From Bordetella pertussis 18323 (GTDB lineage: Bacteria; Pseudomonadota; Gammaproteobacteria; Burkholderiales; Burkholderiaceae_B): a stretch of 64,000 bases of DNA. The stretch spans positions 3,782,001-3,846,000 of the forward strand of contig NC_018518.1 in the NCBI RefSeq assembly GCF_000306945.1, given 5' to 3'. Below the pieces are notes generated by a model. It did no database searches. It was not told the DNA's origin and worked only from the letters and a program-made list of their open reading frames with translations. Made by a program: the position numbers and the translations under genes. This document shows positions 16,444-26,440 of the stretch, piece after piece; position 1 is the stretch's first letter, and each line of letters starts with the position of its first letter.

Positions 16444-17114
16444 GCCTTGCGGAAATACGCCTGGACTTCGCGCTGGGTGTGCTCGATGTGCTTGCGCAGC
16501 AGCGCCACGGCGCGCGCGGCATTGCCTTCCTCGCAGGCCGCGAGGATCTTCAGGTGCTCCTGGTGCGAGCGGTCATGGCCCGCGGCCTCGGTCACGCGCA
16601 GCCGCATCAGCTTGCCCATGTGGTCGCGCACCGACCGGATCATGGCCAGCAGGCGCGGCCGGTTGGCCGGCGCATACAGGCAATCATGGAATTGCGCGTT
16701 CAGCTCGCTCCATTCGGACGCGTTCTCGTGCCTGCTGTAGGCATCGAGCAGGCGGCGCGCCTGCGCCAGATCGGACGGCGCCATGTTGGGCACCGCCAGC
16801 TCCAGCGCCCGGCATTCGATGGCCAGGCGCAGGTCCAGCATCTCGACATAATCGGCCGCGGTCAGTACCGCCACCGTCGCCCCGGCGTTGGGCGTGAAGA
16901 CCACCAGGCCCTCCGACTGCAGCCGCACCAGGGCTTCGCGAACCGGAATCTTGCTGATGCCCAGATCGGCCGCCACCTCGTCCTGGCGGATCGGCGCGCC
17001 CTCGGCCAGGCTGCCTTCGAGAATGCGCTTGCGCAGCTCGCCATACGCGCGCTCGGTGGCTGTACCGGCGACTTTTCTCTGAGCGGTTTCGGGCATGGGG
17101 GCAACCAGGTTCAT
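16440..17114 (-). CDS. GntR-family (FCD subfamily) transcriptional regulator
   Basis: A 224-residue regulator: GntR winged helix at about residues 18-85 (IRQDEVAADLGISKIPVREALVRLQSEGLV) and an all-helical FCD effector domain with conserved His in AQFHDCLY and the C-terminal RAVALLRKHIEHTQ. FCD proteins usually bind carboxylic acids. It heads a leftward catabolic-looking cluster and is the obvious candidate to bind the TCGTATACGA palindromes at 19,754 and 19,831. Its TAG stop codon lies in the CCTAGG target duplicate of IS481 copy 1, so the gene remains intact. Confidence 0.88.
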   Translation of the reverse strand: MNLVAPMPETAQRKVAGTATERAYGELRKRILEGSLAEGAPIRQDEVAADLGISKIPVREALVRLQSEGLVVFTPNAGATVAVLTAADYVEMLDLRLAIECRALELAVPNMAPSDLAQARRLLDAYSRHENASEWSELNAQFHDCLYAPANRPRLLAMIRSVRDHMGKLMRLRVTEAAGHDRSHQEHLKILAACEEGNAARAVALLRKHIEHTQREVQAYFRKA

Positions 17115-17198
17115 GACGAAAGGGATTCTAACAACAGCCCGCCTGGCCGGCGGCGGCGCCGGCTGCCATCGGCCAGGCGCCGCCGCCCTGTCGATCGC

Positions 17199-18194
17199 TC
17201 AATTCCCGCTCAGGCTGGCATTGCCGATCAACGTCTTCTGGGCAGCCAGGTCGGACTGCACGAAAGCCGTGAACTCGTCCACCGTATTGGCCTGGAACGC
17301 ATCGGCGCCCAGGTCTGTCATGCGGGCCTGGACGCGCGCATCGGCCATCACCTTGTTGACCGCCTGGTTCAGCCCGGCCACCGCCTGCGCGGGCGTGCCC
17401 GCCGCGACGAACAACCCCAGCCAGGTGCCGTGCGAATAGCCCGGCACGCCGGCCTCCGCCACCGTGGGCACGTCCGGCAGGGCGCCGATACGCTTGTCGC
17501 CCGATACCGCCAGGGCATGGAAACGGCCGCCGTTGACATGCGGAATGGCAGACGCCGCGCCGGAGAACATCGACTCCACGTGTCCGGCCATGACGTCGGT
17601 TTCGGCCAGGCTGCTGCCCTTGTATGGCACGTGCAGCATCTGCACGTTGGCCTGGCGCATCAGCAACGCCATGGACAGATGGTTGCTCGACCCGACGCCG
17701 CCCGAGCCATAGGTCAGCTTGCCGTCGGCCTTGCGCGCGCCGTCCAGCAGCTCGGCCAGCGAACGGTACTTGCTGTTGGCCGAAACCACCAGCACGTTGG
17801 GCAGGCTGGTCACGCGCGCCACCGGCGCGAAATCCTGGATGGAATACGAGAGCTCGGGCGAGATCAGCGTGTTGGTGATCAGGCCGGGCGGCGACAGCAG
17901 CACCGTGGCGCCGTCCTTGGCCGAGCGCGCCACCGCGGTGGCGCCGATCGCGCCGTTGGCGCCGGCCCGGTTCTCGACGATGACCGATCGATTGAGCGAG
18001 TGCCCCAGCTGCTCGGCCAGGATCCGCGCGATCACGTCGGTGTAGCCGCCCGCGGAAAAGCCCACGATCAGCCGGATGGGCCGCTTGTCCGCGCCGGATT
18101 CGTCGGCATGCGCCGTTCCGCCGGCCAGCAGGCAGCCGGCCAGCGCCGCCGCCAGCAGCGTGCGGCGCCTGTTTTCCCTTGCATATCCTTTCAT
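17199..18194 (-). CDS. Bug/TctC-family solute-binding protein
   Basis: A 331-residue periplasmic tripartite-tricarboxylate-transport receptor of the Bug family, which is hugely expanded in Bordetella. A signal peptide covers residues 1-30 (arginine-rich start, LLAAALAGCLLAGGTAHA). The family motifs are IRLIVGFSAGGYTDVIAR, NRAGANGAIGA and LHVPYKGSSLAETDVMAGHVESMF. Bug proteins bind carboxylates or other small metabolites. Membrane partners (TctAB-like) are not adjacent, as is common for Bug genes. It sits between the GntR gene and the FAD oxidoreductase, all leftward, so it probably captures the substrate of that oxidoreductase. Confidence 0.88.
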   Translation of the reverse strand: MKGYARENRRRTLLAAALAGCLLAGGTAHADESGADKRPIRLIVGFSAGGYTDVIARILAEQLGHSLNRSVIVENRAGANGAIGATAVARSAKDGATVLLSPPGLITNTLISPELSYSIQDFAPVARVTSLPNVLVVSANSKYRSLAELLDGARKADGKLTYGSGGVGSSNHLSMALLMRQANVQMLHVPYKGSSLAETDVMAGHVESMFSGAASAIPHVNGGRFHALAVSGDKRIGALPDVPTVAEAGVPGYSHGTWLGLFVAAGTPAQAVAGLNQAVNKVMADARVQARMTDLGADAFQANTVDEFTAFVQSDLAAQKTLIGNASLSGN

Positions 18195-18264
18195 TTTTTT
18201 TACCCCCGGTACTGCGTTGAAGAAGTGTCATGCGCAGGGCCGCGCGTGCGCGCGGCTGCCCCGA

Positions 18265-18348
18265 CTACATCGCCAGCCTGTCCTGCAGCCGCTTGTAGCG
18301 GGTCGCGGCGGCGACCCCCAGATGACGGAACCCGTGCAGGCGCACCGA
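18265..18348 (-). other. In-frame remnant of the FAD oxidoreductase C-terminus
   Basis: Directly after the TGA stop of the FAD oxidoreductase (18351-18349) the same frame stays open for 27 codons to a TAG at 18267-18265. It reads SVRLHGFRHLGV and ends KRLQDRLAM. This resembles the usual tail of this oxidoreductase family (basic, then an amphipathic tail ending in a YKRL/WYRLRD-type segment). The TGA probably replaced a CGA arginine codon. Confidence 0.6.
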
Positions 18349-19569
18349 TCACAGATCGCTCACCGGCACCGACAGCGATTCGGCCGGCGCGCCCAGCACC
18401 CGCTCGGCCAGCTCGATGTCCAGCGCGGTCGAAATGGCGATGCCGCGGCCGTTGCACCCCAGCGAAACGTGCATGCCCGCGGCGGGCTCGTGCACATGCG
18501 GCAGGTGATCGGTGGTGACCGCGAAGTAGCCGCTCCAGTGGTACTCCCAATCCAGCTTGCCCAGGTGCGCGAACAGCTCCGCGCCCGCGCGATGCAGGAA
18601 CGGCACGATGCGTGCGTGCTCCAGGCCCGCGGTCGCGCCAGCGCCCCCCATCACCAGGCGGCCGTCCGGAGACAGCCGGAAGGAGGTCAGCAGCTGGCGC
18701 GTATCGCTGGACACGTGCCCCTGCGGCAGGATCTCGCGGCGCATCGCCTCGGGCAGCACACGCGTGGCGACCTGCGCCGTGCGTACCGGCACGATGGACG
18801 TGCGCAGGCCCGGCACCAGCCGGTCGGCATAGCCGCCGGTGGCCACGATCACGCTGGGCGCCCTGGCCTCGCCGGCCTGGCAGCGTGCCAGCCATTGCCC
18901 GGCTTCGCGGCGCAACGCCTCGACACGCGCGCCGCCGCAGATCGTCGCGCCCAGCGACAGGGCCACGCGCGCCAGGCCACGCGCGTAGGCCAGGGGCTGC
19001 ACATGGCCGCCGCGCGGATCCAACCAGCCCAGCCGATAGCGCGGCGTGCCCAGCAGGCGCGCCAATTCGTCGGCCTGCAGCAGGCGCGTGGCCACGCCAC
19101 GTTCGCCCCAGGCCTGGCAACGGCGCTCGACCGCGCGCAGGCCGCTGCGGGTGAACGCGGGCTGGATCCAGCCCTTGTTGCCGGCGGCGCAATCGATGCC
19201 GAATTCGTCGATCAGCCTGAATACGACGCCCGGCGCCTCGCTGCCGAAGCGCACCAGCCGGCGGCCGGCCTCGCCCGGGTAGAGCGTCTCGATTACCTCG
19301 GGATCCTGCTTCAGGCCGGCGATCACCTGCCCGTTGTTGCGCCCGGACGCCCCCCAGCCGGGCTCGGCCGCATCCAGCACGATCACCCGCCTGCCTTCGC
19401 GGCACAGGCGTATGGCGGCCGACAGGCCGGTGAACCCGGCGCCGATGATCAGCACGTCGGCGGCATGGCGCCCGTCCAGGGACGGGAGCGCCGGCGCCGC
19501 CGGCGCGGTGGCCGCCCACAATGAATCGGGCAACCGCAAGGGTTCGCCCAGCAGTCGGTCGGGATTCAT
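18349..19569 (-). CDS. FAD-dependent oxidoreductase (DAO / PuuB-like), truncated by an in-frame TGA
   Basis: A 406-residue D-amino-acid-oxidase-fold flavoprotein. The FAD-binding motif is VLIIGAGFTGLSAAIRLCREG near residue 39, followed by GWGASGRNNGQVIAG, VIVATGGYADRLVPGL in the middle and GCNGRGIAISTALDIELA near the end. The closest well-known class is gamma-glutamylputrescine oxidase-like amine or imino-acid oxidases. The frame ends SVPVSDL at a TGA, but 27 further codons in the same frame encode a typical family C-terminus, so a nonsense mutation has probably removed the last 7% of the protein. It may still fold. It begins 154 bp before the Bug gene and is divergent from the tautomerase. 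Confidence 0.75.
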   Translation of the reverse strand: MNPDRLLGEPLRLPDSLWAATAPAAPALPSLDGRHAADVLIIGAGFTGLSAAIRLCREGRRVIVLDAAEPGWGASGRNNGQVIAGLKQDPEVIETLYPGEAGRRLVRFGSEAPGVVFRLIDEFGIDCAAGNKGWIQPAFTRSGLRAVERRCQAWGERGVATRLLQADELARLLGTPRYRLGWLDPRGGHVQPLAYARGLARVALSLGATICGGARVEALRREAGQWLARCQAGEARAPSVIVATGGYADRLVPGLRTSIVPVRTAQVATRVLPEAMRREILPQGHVSSDTRQLLTSFRLSPDGRLVMGGAGATAGLEHARIVPFLHRAGAELFAHLGKLDWEYHWSGYFAVTTDHLPHVHEPAAGMHVSLGCNGRGIAISTALDIELAERVLGAPAESLSVPVSDL

Positions 19570-19732
19570 CGCGCCTGCGCCCCCGCCACCGCGCCGCAAG
19601 GGCGGGTTTGCCGTGGCGCGGTGCGCCGGGCGGTCCATCCGTATTTCGTCTTGCTGTCAGCCATGATGCCTGAGTGGTCCGTGCGCGGCGCCTTGCGCAA
19701 CGCGCGGCGCCCTGTATCCGTATCTCGATTCA

Positions 19733-19840
19733 TACGTATACGTAAATCTTATATCGTATACGAATATAGGCGCTGCTGGTGAAATCCCTAGGGCGGCACG
19801 ATGTCATGATATGTATATCATTTAATATAATCGTATACGA
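19733..19840. promoter_or_regulatory. Cluster of palindromic operators (GntR-type) between FAD oxidoreductase and tautomerase
   Basis: TCGTATACGA occurs perfectly at 19754-19763 and again at 19831-19840. TACGTATACGTA, a 12-bp palindrome, lies at 19733-19744, and a near-palindrome ATGATATGTATATCAT at 19806-19821. They lie in the 320-bp AT-rich gap between the divergent oxidoreductase (start 19569) and tautomerase (start 19890). The half-site form is typical of FCD-type GntR regulators, one of which is encoded at 16440-17114. No gene is seen in this gap. Confidence 0.6.
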
Positions 19841-19889
19841 ATATAGCGGCCGGGCGGCCTTGCCCGGCGGCCCTTCCTGGATCCTGCAC

Positions 19890-20081
19890 ATGCCCACCGT
19901 ACGCGTCGAACTCTCCCCCGGCCGCAGCGCCGAACAGAAAACCCGCTATATGCAGGAAGTCACGCGCCTGACGGTGGAGATCCTCAAGTGCCCGGTCGAA
20001 AGCGTGGATGTCATCTTCATCGAAATCCCGCCGACCGAATGGGCCCACGGCGGAAAGTTCTACGCCCAGCCCCCGGCTTGA
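19890..20081 (+). CDS. 4-oxalocrotonate tautomerase family protein
   Basis: A 63-residue protein with Pro directly after the initiator Met ([19 protein letters not shown]), the catalytic Pro1 of the tautomerase superfamily, plus the [17 protein letters not shown] segment typical of the 4-OT subgroup. It would catalyse keto-enol or imine-enamine tautomerisation. Its divergent partner is the FAD oxidoreductase, whose imine or keto product could be the substrate. The palindromic operators lie just upstream, the nearest ending 49 bp before the start codon. A longer open frame from 19779 would bury Pro1 and is unlikely. Confidence 0.82.
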   Translation: MPTVRVELSPGRSAEQKTRYMQEVTRLTVEILKCPVESVDVIFIEIPPTEWAHGGKFYAQPPA

Positions 20082-20187
20082 GCATCGGCGCGGCCCGCCT
20101 CGGGATGCCAAGGCCGCGGCCGCGCCGCGCCACGGTAAAATCGACGGTTTTCGACCGTGGCGCAGGCGCGCCCATCGAGGTTTTCCC

Positions 20188-21507
<1,320 letters not shown>

Positions 21508-21518
21508 TCGAAAGCACA

Positions 21519-21546
21519 GGTGCCCGTCCCTGTCGGGACAGGCACC
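21519..21546. repeat. GTGCCTGTCCC-type palindrome (unit 1)
   Basis: GGTGCCCGTCCC - TGTC - GGGACAGGCACC forms an imperfect hairpin 12 bp after the rimO stop codon. It belongs to the family also found at 43983, 53673, 53717 and 57591. It could act as a terminator, although there is no T-run. Confidence 0.65.
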
Positions 21547-21577
21547 GAATCAACACGGCGCCTCCTTCATGGCGGGA

Positions 21578-22120
21578 TCACAGAAGGTCCGACAGGTCGT
21601 CGGCGTGCTCCTCTTCCATGGCGAGGATGTCCTCCAGCAGCCGGCGCGTGGTCGGATCGGCCTCGCCGACATAGTCGACCATCTGGCGATAGCTGTCGAT
21701 GGCGATGCGTTCGGCGATGAGGTTCTCCTTGATCATGTCCTTGAGATCCTTGCCTTCCACATATTCGGCGTGGCTGCGTTCGAGCAGGCCGACCGGCGAG
21801 AGATCGGGCTCGCCGCCGAGCTGCACGATGCGTTCGGCCAGACGGTCGGCGTGCCCCTGTTCCTCGGCGGCATGCTCGGCGAATTCGGCGGCGACCGGCT
21901 CGGCGCTCAAGCCGCGCGCCATGAAGGCGTGGCGCTTGTAGCGCAGCCAACAGACCACTTCGGTGGCCAGGGCTTCGTTGAGCAGGCGCAGCACGGTCGC
22001 GCGATCGGCGCGGTATCCCTCGGTCACGGCGCCGGACTCGATGTCGCGGCGGACCTTGGCCCGGATGGCCTTCACATCGACGGCGAACGCGCGGTGTGGC
22101 TGGGTGGCTGACTGTTCCAT
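21578..22120 (-). CDS. Ferritin-like (bacterioferritin-type) protein
   Basis: A 180-residue four-helix-bundle protein with two iron-binding motifs: EFAEHAAEEQGHADRL near residue 75 and LAMEEEHADDL at the C-terminus, giving the E-(E)xxH pairs of ferritin-like diiron sites. An iron storage or oxidative-stress role is likely. It is not Dps-like by motif and is divergent enough from Bfr that no symbol is given. ATG 22120 is supported by GGGAG eight bases upstream. It converges on rimO and is divergent from the LOG gene across 207 bp that show no other feature. Confidence 0.78.
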   Translation of the reverse strand: MEQSATQPHRAFAVDVKAIRAKVRRDIESGAVTEGYRADRATVLRLLNEALATEVVCWLRYKRHAFMARGLSAEPVAAEFAEHAAEEQGHADRLAERIVQLGGEPDLSPVGLLERSHAEYVEGKDLKDMIKENLIAERIAIDSYRQMVDYVGEADPTTRRLLEDILAMEEEHADDLSDLL

Positions 22121-22327
22121 ATCGCTGACTCCCAAAATAGAAGACAAAACGACGCTGTATGTTCAAGCGCCCCTCTCGATCCAGTGTACAGACCTGGGCG
22201 CGCCGCGCTGTGTCAAGACATTGCCCATGGCCGTCCGCGGCAGGCCTCGTCCCAGTTTGCGTAAACTAGGGCCTGGCCCGCGCTCGCGATGCAACTGGTA
22301 ACGAGCGCATGGACTCTTGAACGAGTT

Positions 22328-22915
22328 ATGAAAATTCAGAACATCTGTGTGTACTGCGGCTCGAACAGCGGCCGCCAACCCGAGTACATCGAGCACGCGC
22401 AAGGCTTCGCACGCGAGCTGGTCAAGCGCGGCCTGGGACTGGTGTACGGCGGCGCCAGCGTCGGCATCATGGGCGCGGTGGCCGATACCGTGATGGCCGA
22501 AGGCGGCCGGGTCATCGGCATCATTCCCGAGGCGCTGATGAAGAAGGAGCTGGCGCACCGCGGCCTGACCGAACTGCATGTGGTGCAGTCGATGCACGAG
22601 CGCAAGACGCTGATGGCGCAGAAGGCCGACGGTTTCGTCGCCCTGCCCGGCGGCGCGGGCACGCTGGAAGAGATCTTCGAAATCTGGACCTGGGCGCAAT
22701 TGGGCATGCACCAGAAGCCATGCGGCCTGCTCAATATCGCCGGCTATTACGACCTGCTGGGTCAGTTCCTGAATCACACGGTGGATGAAGCCTTCATGCG
22801 CCCGCAACATCGCGCCATGCTCGCCATCGACCACGACCCGGCAGCCCTGTTGGACCACTTCGCCAGCTACGTCGCGCCCACGGTTTCCAAGTGGATCGCG
22901 CCGGGCGAACACTGA
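22328..22915 (+). CDS. LOG family nucleoside 5'-monophosphate phosphoribohydrolase
   Basis: A 195-residue Rossmann-fold protein of the LOG/TIGR00730 group. ICVYCGSNSGRQPEY opens it, GLVYGGASVGIMGAVAD follows at about residue 38, and the PGGAGTLEEIFEIWTW catalytic motif lies near 105. Related enzymes release N6-modified adenine from nucleoside monophosphates (cytokinin activation) or hydrolyse AMP. It is the first of four tightly packed rightward genes (LOG, NTF2-like, HAD, PPOX), which suggests a nucleotide or cofactor salvage theme. Confidence 0.88.
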   Translation: MKIQNICVYCGSNSGRQPEYIEHAQGFARELVKRGLGLVYGGASVGIMGAVADTVMAEGGRVIGIIPEALMKKELAHRGLTELHVVQSMHERKTLMAQKADGFVALPGGAGTLEEIFEIWTWAQLGMHQKPCGLLNIAGYYDLLGQFLNHTVDEAFMRPQHRAMLAIDHDPAALLDHFASYVAPTVSKWIAPGEH

Positions 22916-22921
22916 CCCGCG

Positions 22922-23524
22922 ATGACCCACGCCATGCCGACCCAACCCGCCGCTCCACGCACCACGGCCTGCCTGCTGCGCGACTACTTCCGCGCCAAGG
23001 ACGAAAACCGGCCGTTGTACATGGCCCGCGCCTTCGCGCCCGACGCCGTGCTGAAAATGGCGCTGCGCACACAGGCCATCGCCTTTCCGCCCGAGTCGCA
23101 CGGATTGGCGGCCATCGCCGACACGCTGTCGCGCAAGTTCGGCCAGACCTACGACAACGTCTACACCTTCTACCTGGCGCATCCGGGCGAACACGCCGTG
23201 CTGCCCGAGTTCTCGTGCGACTGGATAGTGGGCATGACGGACAAGGCCAGCGGCGAGGTCCGCGTCGGGTGCGGCAGCTATGACTGGGTGTTCCAGGCCG
23301 AGCCGCACCTGGTCAAGCGGCTGACCATCACCATCGAATCGATGCTGACGCTGCCCGCCGACACGGCCGGCCCCGTGTTCGGCTGGCTGACCGCGCTGCC
23401 CTACCCGTGGACCGACGCGCAGCGCGTGGTGGCCAGCGCGCCGCCCATCGAGAGCCTGGCGCCGATCATGTACTGGCTGCGCCGCGACGTGCGCCGCGCC
23501 GATCCCACCGGCGGCATGGCATGA
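22922..23524 (+). CDS. NTF2/SnoaL-like hypothetical protein
   Basis: A 200-residue protein that looks like an NTF2/SnoaL-type cone fold: LLRDYFRAKDENRPLYMARAFAPDAVLKM at the start and KRLTITIESMLTLP in the middle. No catalytic motif is recognisable. It begins six bases after the LOG stop and its TGA overlaps the ATG of the HAD gene, so it is translated as part of the operon. The start may be either ATG 22922 or the ATG four codons on. Function unknown. Confidence 0.65.
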   Translation: MTHAMPTQPAAPRTTACLLRDYFRAKDENRPLYMARAFAPDAVLKMALRTQAIAFPPESHGLAAIADTLSRKFGQTYDNVYTFYLAHPGEHAVLPEFSCDWIVGMTDKASGEVRVGCGSYDWVFQAEPHLVKRLTITIESMLTLPADTAGPVFGWLTALPYPWTDAQRVVASAPPIESLAPIMYWLRRDVRRADPTGGMA

Positions 23525-24177
23525 AATACCGGCTGGCCGCGTTCGATTTCGATGGCACGCTGGCCGATACCCTGCCCTGGTTCGAATCCGTCATGGACGG
23601 GGTAGCCGACAAGTACGGCTTCCGCAAGGCCAGCGCCGCCGACAAGGCGCAGCTGCGCCACCGCAGCACGCGCGAGATCATGGCGTTCCTGGAAGTGCCG
23701 GTCTGGAAGCTGCCGGCCATCATGGCCCATGTGCGCCAGCTGATGCGCGAGATCGATCCGGCGGTGCGCATGTTCGCCGGCGTGCCGGCCGCGCTCGCGC
23801 AACTGAAGGCGGCCGGCCTGCGCCTGGCCGTGTGCAGCTCGAACTCGCTCGACAACGTGCGCCGCGTGCTGGGTCCGCAGACCGGCGCGCTGATCGACGA
23901 CTACGAATGCGGCGCCGACCTGTTCGGCAAGCCCGCCAAGCTGGCGCGCCTGATGGCCCGCCATGGCGTGGAGCGGACCCGCTGCATCCTGATCGGCGAC
24001 GAAATGCGCGACATCGACGCCGCGCGCAAGGCCGGCGTGATGGCGGGCTCGGTGGCCTGGGGCTACAACCACGTCGACGCGCTGCGCGCCCGTGCGCCAG
24101 ACGAAATCTTCGAGCAGGTGGCCGATCTGGCCGCCGTGCTCGCGCCCGGCTTTCCCTCCTTCCCACCGACGCCATGA
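23521..24177 (+). CDS. HAD-superfamily phosphatase (phosphoglycolate phosphatase-like)
   Basis: A 218-residue HAD hydrolase. Motif I is FDFDGTLADT (nucleophile Asp9), motif II AVCSSNS near residue 103, motif III Lys in FGKPAKL, and motif IV LIGDEMRDIDAARKAG near 160. The helical cap after motif I is of the C1 type. Substrate specificity cannot be assigned. The start overlaps the previous stop, and its own TGA overlaps the ATG of the next gene, so the four genes are translationally coupled. Confidence 0.87.
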   Translation: MKYRLAAFDFDGTLADTLPWFESVMDGVADKYGFRKASAADKAQLRHRSTREIMAFLEVPVWKLPAIMAHVRQLMREIDPAVRMFAGVPAALAQLKAAGLRLAVCSSNSLDNVRRVLGPQTGALIDDYECGADLFGKPAKLARLMARHGVERTRCILIGDEMRDIDAARKAGVMAGSVAWGYNHVDALRARAPDEIFEQVADLAAVLAPGFPSFPPTP

Positions 24178-24800
24178 GCTCCGATCCCACGCATCGCATC
24201 ACCGACCTCGACACCCTGCAGGCCCGGTACGGCACGCCGGCCCCGAACTCGCTGACCAAGGAAGTCGATTACCTGCACCCCCATTACCGCGCCTTCGTCG
24301 AAGCGGCGCCGTTCGTGGTGCTGGCCACCAGCGGCCCGCAGGGGCTGGACGCCTCGCCGCGCGGCGACGGCCCGGGTTTCGTCGTCATCGAGGACGACCG
24401 CACGCTGCTGCTGCCGGATCGACGCGGCAACAACCGCATCGACAGCCTGCGCAACATCGTGGCCGATCCGCGCGTGGCGTTGCTGTTCCTGGTGCCGGGG
24501 GTGGGCGAGACGCTGCGCGTGAACGGGCAGGCCGAGATCAGCGTCGAACCGGCGCTGCTGGCGCGCTTCGCGGTCGACGGCAAGCCGCCGCGCAGCGTGC
24601 TGCGCGTGCGCTTGGAAACGGTGTTCTTCCAGTGTTCGCGCGCCATCGTGCGGTCGGCGCTGTGGAACCCCGATGCCCGCGTGGACCGCGCCAGCCTGCC
24701 CAGCGCCGGCCAGATCCTCGGCGCGCTGAGCGCCGGGATGCTCGACGGCGAACGCTACGACCGCGAGCTGCCCGAGCGCGTGCGCGCGACGGTGTACTAG
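24174..24800 (+). CDS. Pyridoxamine 5'-phosphate oxidase-fold flavoprotein
   Basis: A 208-residue protein of the PNPOx-like split-barrel family (the MSMEG_1061/PA0269-type group). The FMN-binding region is FVVLATSGPQGLDASPRGDGPGFV with LLLPDRRGNNRIDSLRNI following, and FQCSRAIVRSALWNP near residue 155 is characteristic. It is probably an FMN or F420-like cofactor-dependent reductase or a redox-stress protein. Last gene of the LOG operon, overlapping HAD by four bases, and convergent with fmt 22 bp on. Confidence 0.82.
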   Translation: MSSDPTHRITDLDTLQARYGTPAPNSLTKEVDYLHPHYRAFVEAAPFVVLATSGPQGLDASPRGDGPGFVVIEDDRTLLLPDRRGNNRIDSLRNIVADPRVALLFLVPGVGETLRVNGQAEISVEPALLARFAVDGKPPRSVLRVRLETVFFQCSRAIVRSALWNPDARVDRASLPSAGQILGALSAGMLDGERYDRELPERVRATVY

Positions 24801-24822
24801 CAGGCTGGCGGCGGCGGACGCC

Positions 24823-25761
24823 TCAGGGCTGCCAGCCGCGCACGAAGACGTCCACCGGCTGGCGCTTGCCGCCGGCCTTCTGCAATTCCAGCAGGCGCAG
24901 CACGCCCTGCCCGGTGGCGATATCTATGCCTTGCGCATCGGCACGCAACACGGCCCCGGACGTGCCGCCGGCAGCCTGCTCCAGCGCCTGGGCGCGCCAC
25001 ACCTTGACCGGATCGTCCAGGCCGGGCAGGCGGATGGTCGCGCCCGGCACGGGGTTGAAAGCGCGCACACGGCGCGCCAGCACCGCGGCCGGCAGGCTGC
25101 AGTCGAGCGCCGCCTCGGCCTTGTACAGCTTGGCCGCGTAGGTCACGCCGGCGTCGGGCTGGCGGCGCGGCGCCAGGCCGCCCTGGGCCAGCGCGGCCAG
25201 CGCGTCGACGATGGCCTGCCCGCCCACGCGGGCCAGTTCGTCGTGCAATTGCGCGGCGGTCTGCTGCGCGCCGATGGGCACGGCGCGCTCCAGCAGCATG
25301 TCGCCGGTGTCCAGGCCCGCGTCCATCTGCATGATGGTCACGCCGGTCTCGGCGTCGCCCGCCTCGATGGCGCGCTGGATGGGCGCCGCGCCGCGCCAGC
25401 GCGGCAGCAGGCTGGCGTGGATGTTCAGGCAGCCCAGGCGCGGCAGGTCCAGCGTCCATTGCGGCAGGATCAGGCCGTAGGCGGCCACCACCATGACATC
25501 CGGCGCCACGCGCTCCAGTTGCGCGCGCGCGGCGGCCGCCTCGTCCGGATAGCGGCCGTCGAGCCGCAGGCTGCGCGGCTGGGCGACCTCGATGCCGGCG
25601 GCCAGGGCCGCCTGCTTGACCGGGCTGGGCGTCAATTTCAGGCCGCGGCCAGCCGGCCGGTCGGGCTGGGTCAGCACCAGCGGCACGTCGTGGCCGGCGG
25701 CAAGCAGCGCATCGAGCGCGATACGGGCGAATTCGGGAGTGCCGGCGAAAACAAGGCGCAT
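24823..25761 (-). CDS. fmt: Methionyl-tRNA formyltransferase
   Basis: A 312-residue enzyme formylating initiator Met-tRNA with 10-formyl-THF. The N-terminal formyltransferase domain begins [19 protein letters not shown] and has the signature [18 protein letters not shown] with the catalytic Asn-His-Asp arrangement ([19 protein letters not shown]). The C-terminal OB-like domain covers about residues 210-312. It lies 65 bp downstream of def in the usual def-fmt order, so newly formylated proteins and their deformylase are co-expressed. Confidence 0.95.
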   Translation of the reverse strand: MRLVFAGTPEFARIALDALLAAGHDVPLVLTQPDRPAGRGLKLTPSPVKQAALAAGIEVAQPRSLRLDGRYPDEAAAARAQLERVAPDVMVVAAYGLILPQWTLDLPRLGCLNIHASLLPRWRGAAPIQRAIEAGDAETGVTIMQMDAGLDTGDMLLERAVPIGAQQTAAQLHDELARVGGQAIVDALAALAQGGLAPRRQPDAGVTYAAKLYKAEAALDCSLPAAVLARRVRAFNPVPGATIRLPGLDDPVKVWRAQALEQAAGGTSGAVLRADAQGIDIATGQGVLRLLELQKAGGKRQPVDVFVRGWQP

Positions 25762-25826
25762 GGGACGGTCGGAAACGGGTCAGGGCGCGGCGCGCGCGCC
25801 GCGGACATCAAGAACGGGCGCGCCGC

Positions 25827-26339
25827 CTAGGCGCGCTCGGCCTCGCGCTCGGCCTTCTTGAGCTTGGTCTTGATGCGGTTCTGCTTGAGGTTGGACAGGT
25901 ATTCGACGAACACCTTGCCATCGAGATGGTCGATCTCGTGCTGCACGCACACGGCCAGCAGGCCGTCGGCCTCGAACTCGTAGGGCTGGCCTTGCTGGTC
26001 CAGCGCCTTGCAGCGGATGCGCGCGGCGCGCTCGACCTCGTCGTAGATGCCGGGCACCGACAGACAGCCTTCCTCGTAGGTCTGGCGTTCGTCGCTCTTC
26101 CAGGTGATCTCGGGGTTGATCAGCACGCGCAGGTCGTTGCCCTCTTCCGAGACGTCGATCACCACGACGCGCTCGTGCACGTCGACCTGGGTGGCCGCCA
26201 GCCCGACGCCCGGCGCATCGTACATGGTGTCGGCCATGTCGCGAACCAGCTGCCGGATGCGGTCGTCCACCACCGCGACCGGCTTGGCCGTCTTGTGCAG
26301 GCGCGGGTCGGGATAACGAAGGATGGAAAGCAAAGCCAT
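25827..26339 (-). CDS. def: Peptide deformylase
   Basis: A 170-residue metallo-deformylase of the type I class. All three motifs are present: [10 protein letters not shown] near residue 45, EGCLSVPGI near 90 (Cys is a metal ligand) and [12 protein letters not shown] near 132 (two His ligands and the catalytic Glu). It removes the N-formyl group from nascent proteins. The 101-bp gap upstream is unusually AT-rich (about 26355-26415) and probably contains the def-fmt promoter. Confidence 0.95.
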
Positions 26340-26440
26340 GAGGAATCAAGCGCCAAAGTCTATGTATGCAGACTCATATCATAATTCATTAGACACTTGA
26401 TTTCTAATAGGTTTCTCCTAAGTCCGGGATATGCCGGGCT

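Noticed and set aside
19779..19889. N-terminal extension of the tautomerase frame
   Set aside because: It would hide the catalytic Pro that must follow the initiator Met, and it covers operator palindromes.
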